DNA of 64,000 nt from Rhizobium sp. SEMIA4064 (GCF_003025035.1 NZ_PYJN01000022.1:372001-436000), one strand, 5' to 3'; counted from the stretch's first letter, positions 48,633 to 59,461 are shown. Notes: generated by a model not told the origin, from the letters alone. Program-made: numbers and translations.

Positions 48633-49316
48633 TCAAGAGCCGTTTTTTTCCGGGTAGGAAATGATCGACAGAAAGCGGATCGGCAGACTTGTCAGCACCT
48701 CCGGACCATGCGGCGCATCGGCGTCGAAGAACAGGCTGTCGCCGGGCCGCATCGCATAGAGCTTGTCGGCGTGACGGTATTCGACCTCTCCTTCCAGCAT
48801 ATAGATCAATTCCAGCCCTTCATGTTGAAACGCCGGAAAAACATCGGAATTGGCCGTTAGCGTGATGAGATAGGGTTCGACCTGCAATCCGCTAGACCCG
48901 TTGGCGATATGGCCGAGCAGATTGTACTGATGACCGGCGCGCGTCCCTCGCCGCTCCATCTCCAAACCCTCGCCGGCCCTGACGAAGACGGCGTTGCGTT
49001 TTTCTTCGAAACGCCGGAATAGCGATGTGACAGGCACACCGAGCGCCCGAGCCAGGGCCTGCAATGTGGTGAGAGACGGCGACGTGTTGCCGTTTTCGAT
49101 CTTTGAGAGCATGCCGAGCGATATGCCGGTTGCCGAGGCAAGATCGGCGCCGGTGATGCCGAGCTTCTTGCGAAAGGCACGAACCTCGTGGCCGATCGCC
49201 AATTCGAGATTATTCTCCTTGGCGTCGCGTACGGCATGCGAATCCTGGTTCAGGACCGCCTTCACGTCGAGAGCACCACTCCGCCTGCTGCTGCGCCCAG
49301 CCCCCACCTTGGTCAT
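48633..49316 (-). CDS. XRE-family transcriptional regulator with cupin sensor domain
   Basis: 227 residues. The HTH reads EVRAFRKKLGITGADLASATGISLGMLSKIENGNTSPSLTTLQALARALGV (about 43-95), followed by a C-terminal cupin-2 barrel (FPAFQHEGLELIYMLEGEVEY...MRPGDSLFFDADAPHGPEVL). Such regulators (PuuR, SutR-like) often control polyamine, amino-acid or peptide catabolism and sense a small ligand in the cupin. It lies 1.2 kb from the dipeptide-type ABC operon, with two small genes between, so regulation of that operon is plausible but not shown. The first ~40 residues are a basic leader. Confidence 0.87.
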   Translation of the reverse strand: MTKVGAGRSSRRSGALDVKAVLNQDSHAVRDAKENNLELAIGHEVRAFRKKLGITGADLASATGISLGMLSKIENGNTSPSLTTLQALARALGVPVTSLFRRFEEKRNAVFVRAGEGLEMERRGTRAGHQYNLLGHIANGSSGLQVEPYLITLTANSDVFPAFQHEGLELIYMLEGEVEYRHADKLYAMRPGDSLFFDADAPHGPEVLTSLPIRFLSIISYPEKNGS

Positions 49317-49523
49317 GCTTCCGCCCCACTGTACTTTGTGTTTTGGCGGAGCTTACTGTTTTCATGAAGCGCATTCTATTGGGCGCAAGAAATTTTCTTT
49401 GCCCAGCAAAGTTTTGACAACGGTGGGAAAGAAGAGTTGCCGTAAGGTAAGGTTTCAACTTGGAACAAATAGGAATGTAATGGTAACCGTCAGGAAACAG
49501 AGAGGGGATGACCATCATCCTAC

Positions 49524-49591
49524 AGCGCGCCGCAACGGCAGGCGCAAGATATGACCGATCAATGCCGGTCATATCATTCTTGCGGCGCGCT
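49524..49591. terminator. Nested inverted repeat at the end of the small membrane gene
   Basis: AGCGCGCCGCAA (49524-49535) inverted at TTGCGGCGCGCT (49580-49591), with an inner pair ATATGACCG (49549) and CGGTCATAT (49566). The outer arm overlaps the gene's stop codon. It can fold as one long interrupted stem or as a cross, likely a terminator or 3' stabiliser. Confidence 0.6.
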
Positions 49592-49749
49592 TAGATAACG
49601 ATGCCGCAGACGATTGCAGCGATAAAGACAAACGCGGCTGAAAACAGCGCAACGTGGATCGCAGTCTGAATCTTGCTCCGCGTCGTTGCTACGCGCTTAG
49701 AACCGTCGAACTGATTCACATGCGTATTAGACATACCCAAATTCGCCAT
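49591..49749 (-). CDS. Small hypothetical single-helix membrane protein
   Basis: 52 residues. MANLGMSNTHVNQFDGSKRV is a polar start, then a C-terminal helix (AIHVALFSAAFVFIAAIVCGIVI) that runs to the end, a tail-anchor-like arrangement. GGAGG sits eight bases before the ATG, supporting real translation. The stop overlaps the outer arm of a nested hairpin. I do not recognise the family; similar small tail-anchored proteins are common in Rhizobiales. Confidence 0.65.
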   Translation of the reverse strand: MANLGMSNTHVNQFDGSKRVATTRSKIQTAIHVALFSAAFVFIAAIVCGIVI

Positions 49750-49916
49750 GTGTTGCCTCCGTTCGTTATTTTTTCGATGTTTTGCGGGCGAGTTCACGCC
49801 CGACATTCATACAATCCCTATCAATTAGGTAGAGATGGTTTTTCTTCCAGAGGCCAACGAAGGAAAAAATAAACCACTGGATGACGGTCGGGCTCGAAAG
49901 ATCAGCAAAGCCGAAA

Positions 49917-50111
49917 TCAGCAGAGAATACGGCGAGCCCAGATCAAAGTGCGCTCTACGGCGCTTACTTCGGGTTCGGGAGCCGCAGCTTCGGTCGGACC
50001 GATCTGACGGCGGCTCTTTTCTTCCGGCAGAGTGACGGCCAACGCGTCCTCCTCTTTCGCCGGCTGTGGCGGATGAAGATAACCCATGGTCATGCCACCC
50101 ATGAAAAACAT
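49917..50111 (-). CDS. Small hypothetical protein, Pro/Glu-rich
   Basis: 64 residues from ATG 50111: MFFMGGMTMGYLHPPQPAKE begins a short Met-rich segment, then a charged stretch (EEDALAVTLPEEKSRRQIG) and PTEAAAPEPEVSAVERTLIW, ending ARRILC. GGAGG is five bases upstream of the ATG. No family is recognised. It lies between the small membrane gene and the ABC operon, same strand. It could be spurious, but the ribosome site and non-overlap speak for it. Confidence 0.5.
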   Translation of the reverse strand: MFFMGGMTMGYLHPPQPAKEEDALAVTLPEEKSRRQIGPTEAAAPEPEVSAVERTLIWARRILC

Positions 50112-50275
50112 GCCTGCCTCCACTCGTGTATGACCCGTAACAGGGATCACGAAAGTTAACCGCCATTAATGGGATCATGACAGAATTGCGGCACGAGTCA
50201 ATAGTCTATACGATTGGTCGTCTTTTAAGCGCTGCTTAACTAAAAGAGTGTTGAAGACACAACGAATACAGCTAG

Positions 50276-51025
50276 TTAGGCGCGGACAAAACCCTTGCTC
50301 GCAATCATCAGGTTGCGCGTGTAGTCCTGCTTGACATCGCCAGCCGCCAATTCTTTTGCGCTCAGACGCTCGACGACGGCGCCATTCTGCATCACCACCA
50401 GACGTTCGCACATATGCGTGACGACGCCGAGATCGTGGCTGACCATGACGAAAGTCAGGTGACGATCCCTGCGCACCTGCTCCAGCAGATTGAGCACTTC
50501 CGCCTGCACGGAAGCGTCCAGCGCCGAGGTCGGCTCGTCGAGCAACAGGATCGACGGCTCGACAATCAAGGCCCGGGCGATCGCCACGCGCTGACGCTGG
50601 CCGCCCGACAATTGGTGCGGATAGCGAAAACGGAAGCCCGACCCAAGGCCGACTTCGTCGAGCGCCCGGGTGATGCGCGTCTCGCTGTCGCCGATACCGT
50701 GGATCGCCAGCGGCTCCAGCAGCAGCCGGTCGATGGTCTGACGCGGGTGCAGCGAACCATAGGGGTCCTGAAACACCATCTGGACCTGGCGATAGAACGC
50801 CTTGGCGCGTTTCGCCCCCTTCAGCACCTCGCCATCGACGCGGATTGAGCCGCCGCTGACGGGCGCAAGACCGGCGACGGCGCGTAACAAGGTCGACTTG
50901 CCGGAACCGGACTCGCCGACAAGACCGAAGGATTCGCCCTTGTTCACATCGATACTGACCGCATCGAGGGCAGAATAACCGTCATAGACGACGCTGAGGC
51001 CGTCGACTGCAAGCGCTGCCGTCAT
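50276..51025 (-). CDS. Oligopeptide/dipeptide ABC transporter ATP-binding protein (DppF/OppF-like)
   Basis: 249 residues from ATG 51025. Walker A GESGSGKST (about 36-44), a typical Dpp/Opp Q-loop (VQMVFQDPYGSLHPRQT), signature LSGGQRQR, Walker B ILLLDEPTSALDAS, switch His in VSHDLGV. It powers peptide uptake with its partner at 51022. The genes overlap by four bases (ATGA), so they are coupled. Last gene of the six-gene operon. The C-terminal zinc/iron-sulfur motif of some Opp ATPases is not seen. Confidence 0.92.
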   Translation of the reverse strand: MTAALAVDGLSVVYDGYSALDAVSIDVNKGESFGLVGESGSGKSTLLRAVAGLAPVSGGSIRVDGEVLKGAKRAKAFYRQVQMVFQDPYGSLHPRQTIDRLLLEPLAIHGIGDSETRITRALDEVGLGSGFRFRYPHQLSGGQRQRVAIARALIVEPSILLLDEPTSALDASVQAEVLNLLEQVRRDRHLTFVMVSHDLGVVTHMCERLVVMQNGAVVERLSAKELAAGDVKQDYTRNLMIASKGFVRA

Positions 51026-51855
51026 GCCGCCCACTCCGGCTTGCGGTCGAGGACCGGCAGCGGATGGCGGTTCTCACCGATCACGGGCATGCAGTTCAAC
51101 AGGCCGCGCGTATAGGGATGCTGCGCATTGTTGAGATCGGCAGCCTTCAGTTCCTCGACGATCTTGCCGGCATACATGACGATGACCCGATCACAGAAGG
51201 AAGATACCAGCCTCAAATCGTGCGACACGAAAATCAGCCCCATGCCACGTTCCGATACCAGCCTGTCCATGATCCTCAGCACATCGAGCTGCACGGTGAC
51301 GTCGAGCGCCGAGGTCGGCTCGTCGGCGATCAGCAGTTCCGGCCCGGCGATCAGCATCATCGCGATCATCGCGCGCTGTCCCATGCCGCCGGACACCTCA
51401 TGCGGATGCAGCTCGTAGACGCGTTTGGGATCGCGGATCTGCACGGCTTCCAGCATGGCCAGCGCACGGTCGCGCGCTTCCGCCTTGCTGACCTTCTCGT
51501 GCGTTCGCAGCGTCTCGGTGATCTGCTTGCCGATGGTCATCACCGGGTCGAGCGAATATTTCGGGTCCTGCAGCACCATGGCGATGCGCTTGCCGCGCAG
51601 AGACCGGCGCTCCCTGGCCGAGACCGACAGCAGGTCTATGCCGCTGAAGTTCAGCTTGTCCGCCGTGACGATGCCATGTGACGGCGTCAGCCCCATGATG
51701 GCGCGGCCGGTCTGCGATTTGCCCGAACCGCTCTCGCCGACGATGCCGAGCCGCTCGCGGCCGAGCGTGAAGGATACGCCGCGCACGGCCTCGATCACGC
51801 CGGTGCGGGTAGGATAACGAACCCTGAGGTTCTCGACCGTCAACAATGCCGTCAT
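51022..51855 (-). CDS. Oligopeptide/dipeptide ABC transporter ATP-binding protein (DppD/OppD-like)
   Basis: 277 residues. Walker A GESGSGKSQ (note SQ rather than ST after the Lys), Q-loop MVLQDPKYSLDPVMT, signature VSGGMGQRAMIAMML, Walker B LLIADEPTSALDVT, switch His in VSHDLRLV. The signature and Q-loop mark the Dpp/Opp class. It pairs with the following ATPase as a heterodimer. Overlap with the upstream permease is four bases. The GKSQ in Walker A is unusual but the Lys is present. Confidence 0.91.
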   Translation of the reverse strand: MTALLTVENLRVRYPTRTGVIEAVRGVSFTLGRERLGIVGESGSGKSQTGRAIMGLTPSHGIVTADKLNFSGIDLLSVSARERRSLRGKRIAMVLQDPKYSLDPVMTIGKQITETLRTHEKVSKAEARDRALAMLEAVQIRDPKRVYELHPHEVSGGMGQRAMIAMMLIAGPELLIADEPTSALDVTVQLDVLRIMDRLVSERGMGLIFVSHDLRLVSSFCDRVIVMYAGKIVEELKAADLNNAQHPYTRGLLNCMPVIGENRHPLPVLDRKPEWAA

Positions 51856-52778
51856 TGGCCGCTCTCCTTCGGATCGAGCGCATCGCGCAGGCCGTCACCG
51901 AGCAGGTTGAAGCCCAGGCTGACGATCAGGATGGCGATACCTGGCATCGCCGCGACCCACCATTGATCGAGATAATATTTGAACCCGGTGGCGATCATCG
52001 CGCCCCATTCTGGCAGGGGCGGCTGTGCGCCGAGGCCAAGGAAACCGAGGCCCGCTGCGGTCAGAATGACACCGGCCATATCGAGTGTCACGCGCACGAT
52101 CACCGAGGAAATGCAAAGCGGCATGATATGGCGAAAAACGATACGCATCGGCGAGGCGCCCATGAGCTGCACGGCGGCGATGTAATCGGAGCGCCGCACT
52201 GTCATCGTCTCGGCCCGCGCCAGGCGCGCATAGGGTGGCCAGGAGGTGATGGCGATAGCGATGATGGCATTCTCGATGCCGGGGCCGAGCGCGCCTGCAA
52301 AAGCGAGCGCCAGCACCAGTTTCGGAAAGGCGAGGAAAATATCGGTGATGCGCATCAGCACGGTATCGATCCAGCCACCTGCATAGCCAGCTATCATACC
52401 GATAAACAGCCCCAACGGCGCCGAAATGATCGCGACGAGCACAACGATATAGAGGGTCCATCGCGACCCATAGATCAAACGGGACAGGATATCGCGCCCG
52501 AGATTGTCGGTGCCGAGAAGATAGCCACCAGTGCCGGGCGGTTTCAGATAGGCGTTGGTCAGATCGCCGATCGTTGGCGGATAGGGGGCGATGACATCGG
52601 CAAGGGCCGCCACGAGAACGAGGGCGACAATAATCAGCAATCCGAGAACGGCCAGCCGATTGGCGGAAAATTGCCGCCAGGTGACATAGGCGCGCCCGAG
52701 GCTCGCCTGCCGGCGCGACTGCGGCCGATCCGACAGCAGCCAGTCACGCCAGGAAAGTTGCGTGGTCCCAGCCGTCAT
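51852..52778 (-). CDS. Oligopeptide/dipeptide ABC transporter permease (DppC/OppC-like)
   Basis: 308 residues with an N-terminal basic leader (RDWLLSDRPQSRRQASLG), helix LAVLGLLIIVALVLVAALAD, then the OppC N-terminal domain and the permease core. The loop before the last helices contains the EAA-like motif YIAAVQLMGASPMRIVFRHIMP. It forms the second half of the channel. Overlaps the first permease by four bases. Confidence 0.9.
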   Translation of the reverse strand: MTAGTTQLSWRDWLLSDRPQSRRQASLGRAYVTWRQFSANRLAVLGLLIIVALVLVAALADVIAPYPPTIGDLTNAYLKPPGTGGYLLGTDNLGRDILSRLIYGSRWTLYIVVLVAIISAPLGLFIGMIAGYAGGWIDTVLMRITDIFLAFPKLVLALAFAGALGPGIENAIIAIAITSWPPYARLARAETMTVRRSDYIAAVQLMGASPMRIVFRHIMPLCISSVIVRVTLDMAGVILTAAGLGFLGLGAQPPLPEWGAMIATGFKYYLDQWWVAAMPGIAILIVSLGFNLLGDGLRDALDPKESGQ

Positions 52779-53842
52779 TTACGTCGCGTCCTTGGATCGA
52801 GAGTGCGGTAGAGCAAGTCGGAGAGCAGGTTGATCCCGATGAAGACCGTACCGACGATGACCGTGCCGCCGAGCACGGCGTTCATGTCGGCATTTTGCAG
52901 CGAACTGGTGATATAGAAACCGATGCCCGGCCAGGAAAAGACGATCTCGGTCAGCACAGAGCCTTCCAGCAATCCGGCATAGGAGAGCGCAATCACCGTG
53001 ATCAGCGGCACGACGGCACTGCGCAGCGCATGGCCCCAGATCACCCGCGTCTCCGAAAGCCCTTTGGCGCGGGCAGCGACGATATATTCCTGACCCAGCT
53101 CGTTCAGCATGAAACTGCGTGTCATCCGGCTGATATAGGCCAGCGAGAAATAGCCGAGCAGCGAGGCCGGCAGAATAATGTGACGGAAGGCATCCCAGAA
53201 CACATCCCATTGCCCCTGCATGGCACTGTCGAGCAGATAGAAACCAGTGATCGGCGTGAACGTATATTCGAAGGCGATGTCGATGCGGCCAGGATAGGCC
53301 ACCCAACCCAGCTTGGCGTAGAAGATGACGAGCGACACCATCGCCAGCCAGAACACCGGCACCGAATAGCCGACAAGTCCGATGACACGGACGATCTGGT
53401 CGACGAAGCTGTTGCGGCGCACGGCGGCTAGCACACCAAAGGGAACGCCGAAAACCGCGCCGATGATCGTGCCGACGGTCGCAAGCTCCATCGTCGCCGG
53501 AAAGACACGCCGGATATCGTCCATCACCGGATTGGTCGTCAGCACGGAGGTACCGAAATCGCCGGTCAGGGCACTCAGCAGATAATAGTAGAACTGCAGA
53601 TAGAGCGGCTGATCGAGATGCATTTGGCGGCGCAGCCGCTCCAGCACCTGCGCAGGCGCATGGTCGCCGGCAATCGCCAGCGCCGGATCGATCGGGATAA
53701 CGCGCCCGATGAAAAACGTGACGGCGAGAAGGCCGAGATAGGTCGTGACCGCCACGACGAGGAAGCGCAAAACACCCATCGCAATGGGCGCGGCACGGCC
53801 CTTTTTGGGCCGCACCTCCATTTTCCGTTCGACTGTGCTCAA
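52775..53842 (-). CDS. Oligopeptide/dipeptide ABC transporter permease (DppB/OppB-like)
   Basis: 355 residues. After a basic N-terminus (RKMEVRPKKGRAAP) six helices with the DppB signature near residue 140-190, and the EAA loop YIVAARAKGLSETRVIWGHALR. It is the first channel subunit. It starts 21 bases after the SBP stop, so it is in the same operon. Confidence 0.91.
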   Translation of the reverse strand: MSTVERKMEVRPKKGRAAPIAMGVLRFLVVAVTTYLGLLAVTFFIGRVIPIDPALAIAGDHAPAQVLERLRRQMHLDQPLYLQFYYYLLSALTGDFGTSVLTTNPVMDDIRRVFPATMELATVGTIIGAVFGVPFGVLAAVRRNSFVDQIVRVIGLVGYSVPVFWLAMVSLVIFYAKLGWVAYPGRIDIAFEYTFTPITGFYLLDSAMQGQWDVFWDAFRHIILPASLLGYFSLAYISRMTRSFMLNELGQEYIVAARAKGLSETRVIWGHALRSAVVPLITVIALSYAGLLEGSVLTEIVFSWPGIGFYITSSLQNADMNAVLGGTVIVGTVFIGINLLSDLLYRTLDPRTRRK

Positions 53843-53863
53843 AGAACTAGTCCTATCGGACCA

Positions 53864-55504
53864 TTACTTCGACACTGGCCAGACGAAGTTGGTGTCGAAG
53901 CTCGGGCCGAGCTTGAAGTCCTTCACATCCTTGCGATAGCCGGCGACTTCCGTCTGCTGGAACAGGAAGACGAACGGGCTGGCATCCAGGTACTTCTTCT
54001 GGATATCTTGATACATGGCGCCGCGCTTGGTGGCGTCGACCTCGAACAGGGCAGCCTTTGTTTCCTTGTCGAGCTCCGGCGTCGTCCAGTCGTTGCGCCA
54101 GGCGAGCGTCTTGTTGGTGCCTGCGTCGGAGTTGTCAGGATTGTTCGTGAACGTATCGGCGTTGGAATGGGGGTCCCAATAGTCGTTGCCCCAGTTGCCG
54201 AAATAGATGTCGTGGTTACGGGCGCGATACTTGGTGAGCTTCTGCTTGCCGTCGCCGGGAATGATCTCGACCTTGATCCCGGCCTGGCCGAGCGTCTGCT
54301 GGATCGAGGTGGCGACACCCGTATCCGGCTCGATGCTGCGCACGTCCATCGTCACGGAGAAGCCATTGGGCAGACCGGCCTTGGCGAGCAGTTCCTTGGC
54401 CTTGGCGACATCGAGCTTGAACGGATTTTCATCCAGAGAGCCAAGCATGCCCTTCGGCTCGAAGGTCTGATGGATTTCGCCGATGCCCTTGATCAGCGTC
54501 TTGCTGATGGCGTCGTAATCGACCAGGTACTTGAACGCCTGCTGCACTTCCGGCTTGGCAAGGTTCGGGTTCTTCTGGTTGAGGCTGACGTAGTAGATCG
54601 TGCCCTTCGGCGCATTGGTGGAGGTAAGTTCAGCGTTCTTCTCGACGGCCGCGAGGTCCGTCGGCGACAGGTTGCGGGCAACGTCGATGTCACCATTCTC
54701 CAGCGCCAGGCGCTGTGCGGAGCTTTCCTTCATGAAGCGGTAGATGACGCGCGCAAGCTTCGGCTTTTCGCCGTAATAATTGTCGTTGCGCTCCAGAACG
54801 ACGGCCTCGTTGGCGCGCCATTCGCGCAGCTTGAACGGACCGGAGCCGGCAAAGCCGGTCTTCAGCCAGCCATTGCCGAAGTCGTTGTCATACTTGTAAT
54901 CGGCCGACGGTGTCACCGGCTTGACGTGCTGCGTCACCAGCTTCTTGTCGACCACTTCCGCAACGGTCGCCGTCAGGCAGTTCAGCACGAAGCTCGGCGC
55001 GTAGGGCTTGTCGACGGTGAAGGTGAAGGTGCTCGGATCGGTCGCTTTCGCCTTTTCCGTGACATTGGCGCCGGTCAGGCCGAACTGAGTGAGGATGAAG
55101 GCCGGGCTCTTGTCGAGCTTGACGACGCGCTCAAAAGACCAGGCGACGTCATCGGCGGTGATCGGATTGCCCGAAGCAAACTTCAAGCCGGGCTTCAGCT
55201 TGAACGTATAGGTCAGGTGATCGTCGGAAACCGACCAGCTCTCGGCAATATCGCCCTGGATCTTGGAGGTGTCGTTGATATCTAGGCGAACGAGCAGGCT
55301 GTAGGTGTTGCCGGTGACTTCGGCAGCGGAGAGTTCGTAGGCTTCGGCCGGGTCCATGCTGAGAATGTCGTCGAAGGCGAAGCCTTCGACCAGCGTGTCC
55401 TTCGGCGTCGTGGCGAAGGCGCTCGGCACGGCCATCGTCAAAAGCGAGAGAGCCGCACCGGCCGAAAGGATGCGGAAGCTGCGGTTCATCTTGGTCATCA
55501 TCAT
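53864..55504 (-). CDS. Oligopeptide/dipeptide ABC transporter substrate-binding protein
   Basis: 546 residues. A Sec signal (MNRSFRILSAGAALSLLTMA, ending SAFA) precedes an SBP_bac_5 fold (FDDILSMDPAEAYELSAAEVTGNTYSLLVRLD...DDHLTYTFKLKPGLKFASG). Members bind di/oligopeptides, nickel, or other compounds; the M19 dipeptidase next to it suggests peptides or a related amide, not proven. It starts 38 bases after the dipeptidase stop. Three Met codons occur at the start; AGGGAA lies nine bases before the first. Confidence 0.91.
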   Translation of the reverse strand: MMMTKMNRSFRILSAGAALSLLTMAVPSAFATTPKDTLVEGFAFDDILSMDPAEAYELSAAEVTGNTYSLLVRLDINDTSKIQGDIAESWSVSDDHLTYTFKLKPGLKFASGNPITADDVAWSFERVVKLDKSPAFILTQFGLTGANVTEKAKATDPSTFTFTVDKPYAPSFVLNCLTATVAEVVDKKLVTQHVKPVTPSADYKYDNDFGNGWLKTGFAGSGPFKLREWRANEAVVLERNDNYYGEKPKLARVIYRFMKESSAQRLALENGDIDVARNLSPTDLAAVEKNAELTSTNAPKGTIYYVSLNQKNPNLAKPEVQQAFKYLVDYDAISKTLIKGIGEIHQTFEPKGMLGSLDENPFKLDVAKAKELLAKAGLPNGFSVTMDVRSIEPDTGVATSIQQTLGQAGIKVEIIPGDGKQKLTKYRARNHDIYFGNWGNDYWDPHSNADTFTNNPDNSDAGTNKTLAWRNDWTTPELDKETKAALFEVDATKRGAMYQDIQKKYLDASPFVFLFQQTEVAGYRKDVKDFKLGPSFDTNFVWPVSK

Positions 55505-55542
55505 TGTTTTCGTTCCCTTATTTTAGCTTTTGTTACTACGAA

Positions 55543-56610
55543 TCACATACGCGGTCTGCTGCTCTCTCCCCAAGCAGAGGCCAGGATACGAAGCCAGTTC
55601 TCCCTGCACAGCTTCACAAGATCGGCTTCACCATAGCCAACGTTCCTGAGCGCAGCAATCAGCTTTTGATTGCCTGCAGCATCGCTGATTTCATGCGGAA
55701 TCGTCGCCCCGTCGAAGTCCGATCCGAGGCCGACGCAATCGATGCCAACGCGGCTGACGAGGTGGTCGACATGGCGAACCATCACCTCGATCGGCGTGTT
55801 GGCATCCGAGCGGCCATCCTCACGCAGCATGGCCGTCGCATAGTTCAGGCCGACGATGCCGCGGCTCTCCCGGATAGCGTCGAGTTGCCTGTCGGTGAGA
55901 TTGCGAGCGACGGGGGTCAGCGCATGTGCATTGGAATGGCTGGCAACCAGCGGCTGATCCGATGTCTTCGCCACATCCCAGAAGCCCTTTTCGGTGATAT
56001 GGGCGAGGTCGATGACGATGCCGAGGCGGTTGCATTCGCGCACTAGCGCAAAACCTGCATCCGTCAGGCCCGGCCCTGTATCCGGTGAACTCGGATAGGC
56101 GAAGGGTACGCCATGGGCAAAGACGTTGTTGCGGCTCCAGACGGGACCGAGCGAACGCAGGCCGGCCGCGTAGAAGGTTTCAAGCGCGACGAGATCCGCG
56201 TCGATCGCCTCGCAGCCTTCCATATGCATCACCGCAGCGAAGATGCCCTTTTCCATGCAATCGCGGATTTCCGCGGTCGAGCGGCAAAGCTTCCAGACAC
56301 CGGCGCGATCGAGCTTGAGGGCGATCGCTGCCATTTCGAGCGCGATATCGAGCGACGGCGCACGCTCCAGCGGCGGCGAGAGCGGCGTGGCATAGTGGCC
56401 GTTGCGGTCGGGATCGGCGAAGACCAGATTTCCGGAGGGGATGTAGATGGCGCAGAGGCCACCGGCCAGCCCACCAGCCTTGGCGCGACGCGCATCGATG
56501 TGGCCGGTCGATGCCCCATCCCTGAATTCCGCGACCGGATCGGTTCCGTCGCGGGCATGATTCCAGAGTCTTAAGAGAACGTCGTTATGGCCATCGAATA
56601 CGGATTGCAT
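55543..56610 (-). CDS. Membrane dipeptidase family (peptidase M19) protein
   Basis: 355 residues. Zinc ligands can be placed: His-x-Asp in FDGHNDVLL, Glu in MHMEGCEA, His in VASHSNAHAL, and Asp in GLGSDFDGA. M19 enzymes hydrolyse dipeptides, including D-amino-acid-containing and dehydro-dipeptides, and cleave beta-lactam-like amides in the renal relative. No signal peptide is seen, so it works in the cytoplasm on the peptide imported by the downstream ABC genes. First gene of the operon, which fits uptake and hydrolysis of one substrate. Confidence 0.9.
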   Translation of the reverse strand: MQSVFDGHNDVLLRLWNHARDGTDPVAEFRDGASTGHIDARRAKAGGLAGGLCAIYIPSGNLVFADPDRNGHYATPLSPPLERAPSLDIALEMAAIALKLDRAGVWKLCRSTAEIRDCMEKGIFAAVMHMEGCEAIDADLVALETFYAAGLRSLGPVWSRNNVFAHGVPFAYPSSPDTGPGLTDAGFALVRECNRLGIVIDLAHITEKGFWDVAKTSDQPLVASHSNAHALTPVARNLTDRQLDAIRESRGIVGLNYATAMLREDGRSDANTPIEVMVRHVDHLVSRVGIDCVGLGSDFDGATIPHEISDAAGNQKLIAALRNVGYGEADLVKLCRENWLRILASAWGESSRPRM

Positions 56611-56731
56611 TGTCTATCCTGGATAGTGTGCTCGAAGGAGCAGCGGGAAGCGGCCAGAATAGAAAAGATGGCAGGATTCGCCATAGCTAAATGAAAAAAA
56701 TCTGCATTAGCATAGAATGACGCCGCAAACG

Positions 56732-56758
56732 AAAAAGGCGGGGGCAAAACCCCCGCCT
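56732..56758 (-). terminator. Terminator of the sugar ABC operon
   Basis: AGGCGGGGG/CCCCCGCCT around CAAAA; the run of A on plus (56732-56736) is a T-tract on the minus strand, 28 bases beyond the permease stop. Confidence 0.9.
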
Positions 56759-56785
56759 CGAGATATCAGATGAAACGCGGCCGTT

Positions 56786-57811
56786 TCAGTGTTTGGCCCG
56801 CTTCTTCTGGCGGTAGACGTCGATTGCGACAGCGGCAACGATGATGACGCCCTTGGCAATCTCCTGGTAGTAGGCATCGACGTTCAGGAAGGTGAAGCCC
56901 GAGATCATCACACCGAGAATGACGGTACCGATGATCGTGCCGGTGATACGGCCAACACCGCCCGTGAGCGAGGTGCCGCCGATAACGGCAGCGGCGATCG
57001 CATCCAATTCATATGTCACACCCATGCCGGCCTGCGCAGTCTGGACGCGGGCGGCGGTGATGATGCCGGCGAGACCGGCGAGCAGACCGGCAATCGCGTA
57101 GACCTTCACCAGATGCGCCTCGACATTGATACCCGAGACGCGTGCCGCTTGCACATTGGCGCCGATCGCATAGGTGAACTTGCCGTAGCGCGTGTAGCGC
57201 AGCACGATATGGAACACCAACGCGACGAGCAGGAAGACGACGACGGGCCAGATGCCGGTGCCGATGAAATTGAACTGATCGGTGAGGCCGGAGACCGGCT
57301 GCCCCTTCGTGTACAATTTCGACAGGCCGCGGGCCGAAACCATCATGCCGAGCGTCGCGATGAATGGCGGAATCTTGGTTTTCGTGATGAGCTGGCCGTT
57401 GACGTAACCGGCGGCCAGACCGATCAGCAGGCCGACGCCGATCGGAATGAAAAACGGCAAATCGGTCAGAGATGGATAAAGCGCCCGCGCCCAGGTCGAG
57501 GACTGTGCGAAGCTCGCCGCCACCATGGCCGTCAACCCGACGACGGAGCCCGATGACAGATCGATACCGCCGGTGATGATGACCTGCGTCACCCCGACCG
57601 AGATGATGCCGATGACGGAAACCTGCAGGATCATGATCTTCAGGCGCTGCACATTGAGCAGGAAGCTCTGGCCGACGAAAATCCAGCCGAGGATTTCGCA
57701 GACGAGCGCAATGCCGATCAGCACGAGGAAGATCCCGAGTTCCGGCGGCACGCGGCGGCGCCTGGGGCGCGTCACTGACGGTGCGGTCGCCTCTGCAACT
57801 TTGCTAACCAT
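56786..57811 (-). CDS. Sugar ABC transporter permease, inositol-type (IatP-like)
   Basis: 341 residues, about ten helices, with the BPD_transp_2 ribose-type pattern (GVTQVIITGGIDLSSGSVVGL) and a basic N-terminus (TRPRRRRVPPELG). It forms a homodimeric channel with the ATPase. It is the third gene of the operon SBP-ATPase-permease, and gene order equals ibpA-iatA-iatP of rhizobia. Substrate assignment rests on the SBP and the upstream operator, so it is an inference. Confidence 0.87.
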   Translation of the reverse strand: MVSKVAEATAPSVTRPRRRRVPPELGIFLVLIGIALVCEILGWIFVGQSFLLNVQRLKIMILQVSVIGIISVGVTQVIITGGIDLSSGSVVGLTAMVAASFAQSSTWARALYPSLTDLPFFIPIGVGLLIGLAAGYVNGQLITKTKIPPFIATLGMMVSARGLSKLYTKGQPVSGLTDQFNFIGTGIWPVVVFLLVALVFHIVLRYTRYGKFTYAIGANVQAARVSGINVEAHLVKVYAIAGLLAGLAGIITAARVQTAQAGMGVTYELDAIAAAVIGGTSLTGGVGRITGTIIGTVILGVMISGFTFLNVDAYYQEIAKGVIIVAAVAIDVYRQKKRAKH

Positions 57812-57844
57812 GGTTCAATCCTCCCTTTGCGACGGCCGGGCCGA

Positions 57845-59386
<1,542 letters not shown>

Positions 59387-59417
59387 CTTTTCCCTCCCGG
59401 GAGCTGTCGGAATTTGG

Positions 59418-59442
59418 GGATGCGGGCTGTTGCGCCCGCATC
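59418..59442 (-). terminator. Stem-loop between SBP and ATPase genes
   Basis: GGATGCGGGC/GCCCGCATCC around TGTTG is a perfect 10-bp stem just after the SBP stop. No T-tract; likely an mRNA stabiliser or weak attenuator that favours SBP expression. Confidence 0.65.
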
Positions 59443-59461
59443 CGTCGCTAACAGCGCTCTG

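Noticed and set aside
53618..55285. 555-codon plus-strand ORF
   Set aside because: Antisense to the peptide SBP and permease genes.
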